A stretch of 33,625 bases of DNA from JACCTH01 sp050741915 (GTDB lineage: Bacteria; Actinomycetota; Acidimicrobiia; Spongiisociales; ZC4RG35), in contig JBOGEX010000041.1 of assembly GCA_050741915.1 (NCBI GenBank), forward strand, positions 1 to 33,625. The letters are read 5' to 3'. The notes below the pieces were generated by a model. That model had not been told where the DNA came from, searched no databases, and saw only the letters and a program-made list of their open reading frames with translations. The translations under genes were made by a program, and so were the position numbers. Of the stretch, positions 7,294 through 13,989 are shown piece after piece. Numbering within the stretch: position 1 is the stretch's first letter; every line of letters starts with the position of its first letter.

Positions 7294-7668
7294 ATGACGG
7301 AAACAGCAGAAGCGATGCATGCAGCGGGTCGGACCCAGTCGCTTGGCTACAAGATCGGATGGTGGTTCCTGGTGGGGATCACCGGGCTCAGCATCGTGAG
7401 CCACGTGTCGCTGGCCGGCTTCGCCGAGGGAGCTACCGAGGTGTTTGTGTTCTTCAGCCTTGCGGCGATCAACATCTACGCACTGGCCGTATTGCTCACC
7501 GCCTACCGGCGTGGTGAGCGATGGGCCTGGTGGGTCACCTGGGTAATGGTCGCCATATATGCACTGACGACTCTCCAAGCCCCAGACGAGGGTCGCTACT
7601 ACCTGGGTACGGCGGTTGTCATGGGAGCTGCTCAACTACTGACCTTGTCATCCTTCCGTCGGAATTAG
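7294..7668 (+). CDS. Small four-helix membrane protein, unknown
   Basis: 124 aa with four likely membrane spans (about 19-40, 48-70, 78-95, 102-118) and a short hydrophilic N-terminus. AAAGGGC upstream of the ATG serves as ribosome site. No conserved functional motif is recognised. It sits 45 nt after the cupredoxin membrane protein and 20 nt before the methyltransferase, so it is almost certainly in the TetR-controlled operon. Confidence 0.7.
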   Translation: MTETAEAMHAAGRTQSLGYKIGWWFLVGITGLSIVSHVSLAGFAEGATEVFVFFSLAAINIYALAVLLTAYRRGERWAWWVTWVMVAIYALTTLQAPDEGRYYLGTAVVMGAAQLLTLSSFRRN

Positions 7669-7688
7669 AAGAGATTGGCTGAGGCGCC

Positions 7689-8669
7689 ATGAGTCCGGCC
7701 ACCCAGCTAACCGCCGAAGGTTTCGGGTTCGTCAGCGAGGCTGCCTGGGCAGTGGAAACCGTGGCGGCGGCGACCCAGCTCGGCGTGCTGGGCCAGCTCG
7801 ACTCCGGATGGGTCACCGCCAGCGATCTCGCTGCCACCCATGGGATGAGCCACCATCAGGGGCGGCTACTCCTGAAATCGCTTGCCGGCCTGGGTCTAGC
7901 GAAGACTGAGGAGGGAACCCGGTTTACCGCGGCGGTGCCCGGCCTCAGCACCCTGACACCTCACCTCCTCCCCGATGGGGGTCTCCTCGACGTGCTGAGA
8001 GGCATACCGCCACGGACGGTCGCCGACACCGCCGCCGGCTCAGCGAGTCTCTACCCAGAAATGGTCCGGTTCCTTGCCTCCGGCTTCCGCGAGGCGGCCT
8101 CGGTGGCAGCCGACCTTCTAGTCCGACCCGGACTGCGAGTGTTGGACCTTGGCGCCGGTGCCGTACCCTGGAGCGTCGCCATCGTCCAGCGCGACGAAAC
8201 GATCCCGGTTGTCGCCGTCGACCTGCCCGAGGTGATCCCGGTGACCAGGGCGGTGGTGGAAGAGGCCGGTCTCGGCCATAGCTTCCAATACCAGGCCGGC
8301 GACTTTTTCGAAGTCGACCTCGGGGAGGAGCGATACGACCTTGTGATCGCCGGAGGGATTTGCCACCTCTTCGGCGAGGACGCCAACCGCCGCCTGCTGG
8401 GAAAGGTGAGCCGTGCCCTCGCCCCGGGGGGAATATTGGCGATCATGGAACCTCTGCCCAACGACCGGTTCGACGGCCCCCGGTCGGTTCTGCTCTATGC
8501 GCTCAATCTCACCACGCGGACTGCCACGGGATCGGTGTACCCGTTCTCCACCTACGTCACCTGGCTCCAAGCAAGCGGCCTACAAGGCGTGAGTCGGGCC
8601 GACCTCTCAGTGAGTCCTCATGTCACCTTGATCACTGCCCACAAGCCACAGGCTCGAGGTACCACATGA
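7689..8669 (+). CDS. SAM-dependent O-methyltransferase-like protein with winged-helix dimerisation domain
   Basis: 326 aa. The N-terminal 90 or so residues look like the winged-helix dimerisation domain of plant/actinobacterial small-molecule O-methyltransferases (VETVAAATQLGVLGQL, then SHHQGRLLLKSLAGLGL). The catalytic part has the SAM motif VLDLGAGAVPWSVAI (about 152-166), an acidic residue after beta 2 (VVAVDLPEV), and a post-motif LAPGGILAIMEPLP. Relatives such as acetylserotonin or polyketide O-methyltransferases act on hydroxyls of aromatic small molecules; the substrate here is unknown. The stop codon overlaps the ATG of the next small frame (ATGA), indicating translational coupling. 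Confidence 0.8.
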   Translation: MSPATQLTAEGFGFVSEAAWAVETVAAATQLGVLGQLDSGWVTASDLAATHGMSHHQGRLLLKSLAGLGLAKTEEGTRFTAAVPGLSTLTPHLLPDGGLLDVLRGIPPRTVADTAAGSASLYPEMVRFLASGFREAASVAADLLVRPGLRVLDLGAGAVPWSVAIVQRDETIPVVAVDLPEVIPVTRAVVEEAGLGHSFQYQAGDFFEVDLGEERYDLVIAGGICHLFGEDANRRLLGKVSRALAPGGILAIMEPLPNDRFDGPRSVLLYALNLTTRTATGSVYPFSTYVTWLQASGLQGVSRADLSVSPHVTLITAHKPQARGTT

Positions 8670-8860
8670 CCACTCCGCTTGATCGTCGTGGCGGTATGGC
8701 CGCTACCACACGCTTTCTTCTCAGCGTTGTTCTGGCAGCGACGAGTGCTGACATCGTCTTTCACGCGGCCGCCACCGAAGCAGTTCAGACCACGGCGAGA
8801 CATATCGTGGAGCCGACCGCCCGCCCCGACCGCGGGGCCGCCAGAAAAGGAAGCGGATGA
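8666..8860 (+). CDS. Short coupled ORF ending in a tetR C-terminal remnant
   Basis: 64 aa, overlapping its upstream and downstream neighbours by ATGA junctions, so it can be translated. A hydrophobic stretch (FLLSVVLAATSADIVF) is followed by AAATEAVQTTARHIVE, which mirrors AAAEAVETTARQIIKE at the end of the TetR protein. The DNA matches too: about 8753-8800 aligns with about 6286-6335. It is best read as the tail of a deleted tetR paralogue kept because it links two cistrons. Whether the peptide does anything is unknown. Confidence 0.5.
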   Translation: MTTPLDRRGGMAATTRFLLSVVLAATSADIVFHAAATEAVQTTARHIVEPTARPDRGAARKGSG

Positions 8861-11262
8861 TCGACCACACCATCGCAGATGTGCTCTCGTTGGATGACCC
8901 GGCATGTGAGGATCCCGAACGGAGTGGAAACAAGGCGGCCACCCTGGCAAGGTTGCGAAGGGCCGGACACGACGTGCCTCCAGGTTTGGTGATACCTGTT
9001 GAAGCTTTTGGGGACACCGACGATCCTTTGACGCCGACGATCCGAGCCGCGCTCGGTGGCCTCCCGGATCTGCTCGGGCCGGGACCTTGGGCGGTGCGGT
9101 CATCGAGCACCGCCGAAGACAGCGACGAGGCCTCGTATGCAGGCCAGTTCGAGACGTTCCTCAACGTCACCGCGTCTGATCTACCTGAAGCGATTCTTCG
9201 TTGCTACCGCTCAGGTGATCAAGATCTTGCCTATGAGCAAGATCCAGGGTCGAGCGCGATGGCAGTTTTGCTGCAGCCGATGATCCCGGCCGACTACGCC
9301 GGGGTGGTTTTCACCGCCGATCCTGTGTCGGGGGAGCGATCGGTGAGCATCGTCGAGGCAGTGGCCGGGTTGGGAGACGCCCTGGTGGGGGGTGAGGTCG
9401 ACCCGGAGAGATGGGAGGTCCGAGAGGGGAGGGCTCGCAGAGTCTCAACGGGACCAGTCCTGCTCTCAGAAGAGAAGGCAGAAGAGATAGCCCTCCTCGC
9501 CTCAAGCATCGAGATCCTGCTGGGACGCCCCCAGGATGTCGAATGGGCATGGACAGATGATCGGATCCATGTCCTCCAGGCGAGACCGATCACCACTCTT
9601 CCCGAGCTCGAGCCTCTTCAACCCGACCTGACACCCCCCGACGACTCCACATGGATGCTCGACGGTGGACATTATCCGGAGCCGATCTCACCCCTGGGAC
9701 TCATCATCGGAGAATGGGTGGAGCATGCCTTCCCTGAAGCATTCGGCGAGTTCGGTGCCCTAGTCGAGGGGGTCCGAGCTCGACACGTCGGATGGCGGAT
9801 CTACTCTCAAGTGGTTCCCCTCGGTGGGAAGGGGGGCGGCTCAAAACCTCCACCCTGGTGGCTGTTGGCGATCCTGGCCCGCATCGTCCCGCCGATCCGC
9901 GCCCGGATAAGAGCCGCACGGCAGGCAGCCAAGACCCGACTAGCCGATGTCCATCTGCTCCGTTGGAGGGAGGAATGGAAACCGGCACTACGCCAGGAGA
10001 TCACCAGACGGCGATCGGTTGACCTGTCAGAACTTACCGACGACGATCTGGTGGTCGAGCTCGATGAGCGGTTGGATCTCGGGCGACGTGGCACCGTGAT
10101 CCATTTCCGGCTTTTTGTGCCCCACATTCTCGCCGTCTACAGGTTCGTTCGCTTCTGCGAAGAAGAACTCGGATGGACAGCTGATGAGACGGCGCGACGG
10201 ATGTCCGGTCTCTCCCGCCCCTCCCGTGAGCCGGCAGAACGACTCGCGGCCTTGGCCGAGCTGATACGGAGCAAACCCGAAGCGGCCTCGTTTCACCAAG
10301 CAAAGCGCCCCCTCGACAAGCTACGACAAGACCATGAGGTGGCGGCGGCGCTCGACGCGTTCCTGGCAGAGTTCGGGGCCCGGGTGCCAGCGATAGATGT
10401 GATCGAGCCCACTCTGGGCGAGAGCCCCGAAGTCATCGCTGATACCCTTGCCTCACTGATCCGGGACCCTGAGCGTATGCAGAACACGCCTGGCGAGGGC
10501 GCGCTCCGCCAGTTGGCAACCACACTTCCACCCGACAAGGCCGCTCGGTATGAAGAGTTGCTTGGGCAACTCGAGATTGCTTACCCAATAAGGGACGAGA
10601 ACGTGTTGTGGACGGCCGATATACCCATTGGCCTGGTTCGGCTTGCAGCCCTCGAGATCGGTGCTCGCTTGGAACGAAGTGGTCTGCTCGACGTCGCCGA
10701 GCATGTGGTGTTCCTCATGGTGGAGGAGGTCAAGAGGTGTCTCCTGGAGGGAGAGGACTTCAGGACCATCGTGCTTCGACGCCGCCGAGAGCGGGTCTGG
10801 GCCCAGCGAAACCCATATCCGGCCTATCTGGGTCCGCCCCCATCCGACCCACCCGATCTAAGAGGTCTGCCCCAAGAAGTTCGGGAGATCAACCAAGGGC
10901 TCATGTGGGAGATCGAACAGGACATCGCACCTCCGGCCAGCGGCGACGGGCTGACCGGGGTCGGAGCCTCCGGCGGACGCTATCGAGGTCCGGCACGAGT
11001 GGTCCGAGGCACTCCCGACTTCGCCTCGGTGCAGACAGGCGATGTGCTGGTCTGCCCGGTGGCCAATCCGGCCTGGGCCGTCCTGTTCCCCCGCATCGGC
11101 GCCGTCATTGCCGACACCGGCGGAATCCTCTCCCACGCCGCCATCCTCGCCCGCGAGTTCGGGATCCCCGCAGTGCTCGGCACCAGAGCCGCCACTCAGG
11201 TATTGAGCAACGGGCAAATAGTGGTCGTCGACGGCACCGCAGGGCGCATCGAAGTGGTGTGA
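8857..11262 (+). CDS. PEP-synthase/rifampin-phosphotransferase-like enzyme
   Basis: 801 aa. The N-terminal ATP-grasp-type domain shows NKAATLARLRRAGHDVPPGLVIP (start) and AVRSSSTAEDSDEASYAGQFETF, the family's nucleotide-binding segments, then PITTLP closing it near residue 247. A long helical middle region follows. The C-terminus is the swivelling phosphohistidine domain TGGILSHAAILAREFGIPAV (His about 760). Such enzymes move phosphate from ATP through the His onto pyruvate or, in rifampin phosphotransferases, onto an antibiotic hydroxyl. Length and domain order fit the latter group. Position in a TetR operon with a methyltransferase favours small-molecule modification over central metabolism, but the substrate is inference. 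The ATG overlaps the previous stop and AGGAAG lies 6 nt upstream. Confidence 0.85.
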   Translation: MIDHTIADVLSLDDPACEDPERSGNKAATLARLRRAGHDVPPGLVIPVEAFGDTDDPLTPTIRAALGGLPDLLGPGPWAVRSSSTAEDSDEASYAGQFETFLNVTASDLPEAILRCYRSGDQDLAYEQDPGSSAMAVLLQPMIPADYAGVVFTADPVSGERSVSIVEAVAGLGDALVGGEVDPERWEVREGRARRVSTGPVLLSEEKAEEIALLASSIEILLGRPQDVEWAWTDDRIHVLQARPITTLPELEPLQPDLTPPDDSTWMLDGGHYPEPISPLGLIIGEWVEHAFPEAFGEFGALVEGVRARHVGWRIYSQVVPLGGKGGGSKPPPWWLLAILARIVPPIRARIRAARQAAKTRLADVHLLRWREEWKPALRQEITRRRSVDLSELTDDDLVVELDERLDLGRRGTVIHFRLFVPHILAVYRFVRFCEEELGWTADETARRMSGLSRPSREPAERLAALAELIRSKPEAASFHQAKRPLDKLRQDHEVAAALDAFLAEFGARVPAIDVIEPTLGESPEVIADTLASLIRDPERMQNTPGEGALRQLATTLPPDKAARYEELLGQLEIAYPIRDENVLWTADIPIGLVRLAALEIGARLERSGLLDVAEHVVFLMVEEVKRCLLEGEDFRTIVLRRRRERVWAQRNPYPAYLGPPPSDPPDLRGLPQEVREINQGLMWEIEQDIAPPASGDGLTGVGASGGRYRGPARVVRGTPDFASVQTGDVLVCPVANPAWAVLFPRIGAVIADTGGILSHAAILAREFGIPAVLGTRAATQVLSNGQIVVVDGTAGRIEVV

Positions 11263-11377
11263 CGCTTCCCGGCAGGGGGCAGTGCAGCCCGGTCTCTGTG
11301 GATTTGCTGTGAGCAGAACCGCCACGCCGCTCGGCGGGAACGAATCGCCGCGCGCTGGGCGCACCGCGCCCGTTGAT

Positions 11378-11719
11378 TCAGGTCCGCTTCTTGGGCGGCA
11401 GAGTCGCGGCGAACGAGGCGCCACGCTCGACCCAAGCGCGAAGGTCATCGTCGCTGCGGACATCGTCGGCCTCGACATGCAACCAGCCGGCCATCGTGCG
11501 TAAGCCCATCTTTGGGCGACGCGCCAACGGCGTCGCTGCCAGCTCCTCGGCCAGTTCGGTCCCGACGCGCACCAGCACGCCACCCCAACTGCTCGCCGCC
11601 ACAGCAAGGTTGCCGTCGTGAGGAAGGACAAATCCACCGCACATCCGGTGCTCCCGCACAGACGGCTCATCGCCGAGCAGATCCCGGGTCCGGTCGGCGA
11701 GAGATTCATCGTAGGCCAC
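11378..11719 (-). CDS. TfoX N-terminal domain protein
   Basis: 113 aa starting MAYDESLADRTRDLLGDEPSV, followed by REHRMCGGFVLPHDGNLAVAA and WGGVLVRVG, and ending with MAGWLHVEADDVRSDDDLRAWVERG. This order matches the short TfoX/Sxy N-terminal-domain proteins common in Actinobacteria, including the final helix. TfoX was named for competence regulation in gamma-proteobacteria, but the function of short actinobacterial versions is not established. It is convergent with the PEP-synthase-like gene and probably a lone gene. Confidence 0.8.
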   Translation of the reverse strand: MAYDESLADRTRDLLGDEPSVREHRMCGGFVLPHDGNLAVAASSWGGVLVRVGTELAEELAATPLARRPKMGLRTMAGWLHVEADDVRSDDDLRAWVERGASFAATLPPKKRT

Positions 11720-11775
11720 ACGCGAAGATTACGCCGGACTCGACAGAAACGGCCATCTGCCAGGGCTCTTGCCAG

Positions 11776-11816
11776 CGCGCCCGGAGGGACTCGAACCCGC
11801 ACATTCTGGTCCGTAG
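11776..11816 (-). repeat. Degenerate tRNA-Arg 3' fragment
   Basis: Minus-strand copy of the tRNA-Arg 3' half: GGAGGGACTCGAACCC is perfect, then the variable and anticodon region is altered (GCACATTCTGGTCCGTAG). No 5' half. It lies 489 bp left of the better-preserved scar at 12305 and in the same orientation, and is probably an older or secondarily decayed scar. Confidence 0.65.
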
Positions 11817-12219
11817 AGAACCTCGTCTCAGTCGAACCCAGTTCGTCCCGGTCTGTGCCCTCTTCATGGGGTTTCATCACAGCAGGCTTGCCAGCCCTTC
11901 CCGGCTCATCCCTGTCGTCAGAATCCGCTATCAGGATGTGATCAGGAGAACCTTCGGCCGAGCGGATGTTCGCACCGTCGACAATGCATATCCTGGGCTC
12001 GGACGCCCGGAGCTGAGCGGACAGGCAGATGCGGTCAGCTTGGCTCATGAAACCGGTCTGGAACTCTGTCGCGCCACCGGTTTGAAAGCAATTCTGCGAC
12101 CGGATTGAAATCGCGCCCGCCGCTATAAGGGACCGAATGAACAACGCGCGCATCGCCGCCGTACTGACCTGGGTCTAAACCGCTGGCGATCTTCTGAGTG
12201 ACGAAGTCCGTCGAGGAGA
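11817..12219. other. Gap between two tRNA scars, no supported gene
   Basis: Holds dispersed repeat copy B (11869-11948). AAACCGGT (12050-12057) and ACCGGTTT (12076-12083) form an inverted repeat of unknown role. A long open frame crosses the region on the minus strand, but it reads through the TfoX gene and the tRNA fragment in the wrong frame and is not credible. Confidence 0.4.
11869..11948 (+). repeat. Dispersed 80-bp imperfect repeat, copy B
   Basis: Partner of 5337-5418 in the same orientation. It begins 52 bp after the tRNA fragment ending at 11816, whereas copy A lies beyond the decayed hicBA pair. This suggests two related insertions, one of which lost the intervening DNA. Confidence 0.6.
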
Positions 12220-12230
12220 ATGGCTCCCAA
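12220..12230 (+). repeat. Single copy of the ATGGCTCCCAA motif
   Basis: Same 11-mer as at 4805-4815. It lies 75 bp left of the scar at 12305, so the two copies sit just inside both ends of the 4655-12305 unit. Candidate integrase arm site of that older element. Confidence 0.4.
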
Positions 12231-12273
12231 GGGTCACCCCTGCGGGAACCCTTCAACGAGCACGAGACATGTG

Positions 12274-12299
12274 AAATCCCCTGCTAGTACAAGGGATTT
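12274..12299 (-). terminator. Hairpin 3' of the tRNA-Arg fragment
   Basis: AAATCCC (12274-12280) pairs with GGGATTT (12293-12299), extended by partial pairing in the loop. It is a near copy of the hairpin following the intact tRNA at 22468-22491, so the tRNA 3' end and its terminator were duplicated together. Confidence 0.5.
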
Positions 12300-12304
12300 C
12301 GACA

Positions 12305-12352
12305 GCACGCCCGGAGGGACTCGAACCCCCAACCTTCTGATCCGTAGTCAGA
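12305..12352 (-). repeat. attL-like tRNA-Arg(ACG) 3' fragment, left end of the mobilizable element
   Basis: 48 bp matching the intact tRNA-Arg(ACG) with one substitution (CCTTCTG for CCTCCTG), from the discriminator base through the anticodon stem to TCAGA, where identity stops. Together with the intact tRNA at 22496-22572 it brackets about 10.2 kb carrying an integrase, excisionase and relaxase. The orientation is that expected for integration into the tRNA 3' half. Confidence 0.85.
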
Positions 12353-12456
12353 ATCAGGGGGGTTGGGGCACCTGGGGATTCGTGGAAAAGTAGCCCGTGA
12401 CCTGGGCTTTTGCCTCTCAGTAGCTCGCGGCGTCTCGCATCATTTCCGATCCTCCC

Positions 12457-12478
12457 GCGGACCAAATGCGGACCAAAC
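12457..12478 (+). repeat. Tandem 11-bp repeats, candidate integrase arm sites (left)
   Basis: GCGGACCAAAT followed directly by GCGGACCAAAC. The same 22 bp occurs at 22408-22429 with a third unit added. Both sets lie inside the element, about 105 and 60 bp from the respective att core. Tandem sites of this length next to the cores fit arm-type binding by the element's tyrosine integrase. Confidence 0.65.
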
Positions 12479-12546
12479 CAAGGGGCGACCTCTGTCCCCT
12501 CGTACTCTGACCGTGGCACAATGACCGACGAGCGACAAGGAGATCG

Positions 12547-12741
12547 ATGGTCCAACCACGACAGCGCGATAAGGAGCCGAGCGAGCCCCAAGTGACGATC
12601 GAGGAGCTGGCGCGCCGTCAGGCGATCGAGCCGTTGGCGTCGATCGATCAGCTCTACCCTCCCGAGCCGCTTTTCGACGATGACGAGCACGCGGCGTTCC
12701 TGGAGTGGCTCCGTGAGCTCAGGAAAGCGGACATCGCCTGA
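12547..12741 (+). CDS. Short antitoxin-like protein preceding a PIN toxin
   Basis: 64 aa, charged, mostly helical, with an acidic C-terminal half (PPEPLFDDDEHAAFLEWLRELRKADIA) of the kind that wraps around a toxin. No DNA-binding fold is obvious. AAGGAG lies 4 nt before the ATG. TGGCACAAT around 12514-12522 could be a -10 region. The PIN gene follows 8 nt later, so an antitoxin role is inferred from position and size rather than recognised homology. Confidence 0.7.
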   Translation: MVQPRQRDKEPSEPQVTIEELARRQAIEPLASIDQLYPPEPLFDDDEHAAFLEWLRELRKADIA

Positions 12742-12749
12742 CCGCTCCG

Positions 12750-13151
12750 ATGCGGGCCGTGGTCCTTGACACCGACGTGGCGTCGGCCATTCTCCGTAGG
12801 CAGGCTCCGGACACATTGGAATCACCGCTGGCAGACACGGTGCCGGCCGTGTCGTTCATCACGGCGGGGGAGCTGCATCGCTGGGCGTACATCCGGAACT
12901 GGGGTTCACCACGACGCCGGAAGCTAGACGACTGGCTGGCAAGCGTTCTTGTGCTCGAGTCGACGCCGGCAACTTGGCGAATCTGGGGGAGAATCACCGC
13001 GGAGGCACGCGGCCGCGGCCATCCGCGTCCTGTTGCCGACTCCTGGATCGCGGCCTGCTGCCTGGCATGGGGTCTCCCGTTGTTGACATTCAACCGACAC
13101 GACTTCGAGGACTTCGCTTCCCACAATGGCCTGGAACTGCGACCCTCATGA
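12750..13151 (+). CDS. PIN-domain ribonuclease toxin (VapC-like)
   Basis: 133 aa. The PIN acidic residues are in place: Asp 7 and nearby Asp in VVLDTDVAS, Glu in TAGELHRW (about 41), Asp in PVADSWIAACCLAWGLPLLT (about 96), and the final LTFNRHDFEDF motif. These coordinate the divalent metal used for RNA cleavage. Length is standard. It is the second gene of a two-gene toxin-antitoxin operon placed just inside the left end of the mobilizable element, where it would favour retention of the element. The start has little ribosome-site signal, suggesting coupling to the upstream gene. Confidence 0.85.
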   Translation: MRAVVLDTDVASAILRRQAPDTLESPLADTVPAVSFITAGELHRWAYIRNWGSPRRRKLDDWLASVLVLESTPATWRIWGRITAEARGRGHPRPVADSWIAACCLAWGLPLLTFNRHDFEDFASHNGLELRPS

Positions 13152-13159
13152 GACCGACA

Positions 13160-13483
13160 TCAGGTCGCCGAGGAAGAATGGGCTTGCCAGTTCGGCGATT
13201 TGCCTTCGATCGTCTCTTGGCATTGGTTTCCTGGTGCGTGGCTCATCATCGGGTCGATGTACCAGAGGGGCGGAACCACCCGTCGCGACCGATGCGCCGA
13301 CGGCACGAAGACGTACAGGCCTCGCGCCGGAGAGAACGCCCAACCCTTGGCTCGCCATCGCCGGTGGGCCTGTCGGACCGAGTAGTCGGCCACGTTGAAC
13401 TCGGAACTCAACGCTGACAGGGCCGCCGAGTACCTCCCGTTGGCAAGGTATTGGTCCGGGATTGAAGCCAGGTCGGCAGTCAT
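13160..13483 (-). pseudogene. Truncated AbiEi-like antitoxin/regulator
   Basis: The frame from ATG 13483 (AGAGGA upstream) gives 108 aa. Residues about 10-85 match the N-terminal part of actinobacterial AbiEi-type regulators: ALSSEFNVADYSVRQAHRRW, WAFSPARGLYVFVPSAHR, VVPPLWYIDPMMSH. Relatives continue for another 100 or more residues; here similarity stops abruptly at about codon 86, followed by an unrelated tail. No AbiEii-like nucleotidyltransferase partner is nearby. It is probably a truncated remnant, though the N-terminal wing could still bind DNA. Confidence 0.6.
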
Positions 13484-13658
13484 CGTTCCTCTGTAGCGCC
13501 AACACTGCGTACGGCCGACGATACCGGTGCACGTCGGCCTCTCACCGCCAGTCATCGGTCGCCTAGCGTTATAGCCTCCTTTCGACCGATCGTTCACCTG
13601 AAGGCCGAGAGCGTTGGGCTTAGAAGGAGCCAGATGAATCGCTCAGACGCTCGAGGCC

Positions 13659-13907
13659 CTACCTGTGGCCCATCACCGGGAAGGACGCAAGCACGATGTA
13701 CTCCTCGGCGCCGAGCGTCTGGTTCGTCGCCTCAATCGCTTCGTCCAGCTCTCCGGTCGAGAGGTTTGCATCCGGCCCCGATTTGGAGAGGTACTCCCAA
13801 GCTGCCCGGACCGCATCAGTCTCCCGCCAGAAGAGCTGCAGGTCACTTCCAGCATCGAGACCACGTTCGACCAGGAGGACCCACACCTCGGGCTCATCGT
13901 CGGTCAT
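13659..13907 (-). CDS. Small acidic protein of unknown function
   Basis: 82 aa from the ATG at 13907, chosen because AGAGGA is well placed before it and the extension upstream has no coding character. The protein (MTDDEPEVWVLLVERGLDAG...) has alternating strand and helix character and no motif I recognise. It follows the relaxase gene on the same strand by 82 nt and may be transcribed with it. Confidence 0.6.
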   Translation of the reverse strand: MTDDEPEVWVLLVERGLDAGSDLQLFWRETDAVRAAWEYLSKSGPDANLSTGELDEAIEATNQTLGAEEYIVLASFPVMGHR

Positions 13908-13989
13908 ACTCGTTTCCTCTCGGATCAGCACCCGAGATGATCTCATCCCGGTGGGACATGCATCGGGACCTCCTAACGGATAGATCGTG

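Noticed and set aside
12050..12083. AAACCGGT / ACCGGTTT inverted repeat as insertion-sequence end or operator
   Set aside because: No adjacent gene, target duplication or second terminal repeat supports either reading.
10858..12153. Long open frame (about 430 codons) on the minus strand
   Set aside because: It runs antisense to the end of the PEP-synthase-like gene, out of frame through the TfoX gene and through a tRNA fragment. Composition is Arg/Ser-rich as expected of GC-rich shadow frames.
4655..12352. tRNA genes at 4655, 11776 and 12305
   Set aside because: Only T-arm, variable and anticodon portions are present; no D-arm or 5' acceptor strand follows, so they cannot be functional tRNAs.
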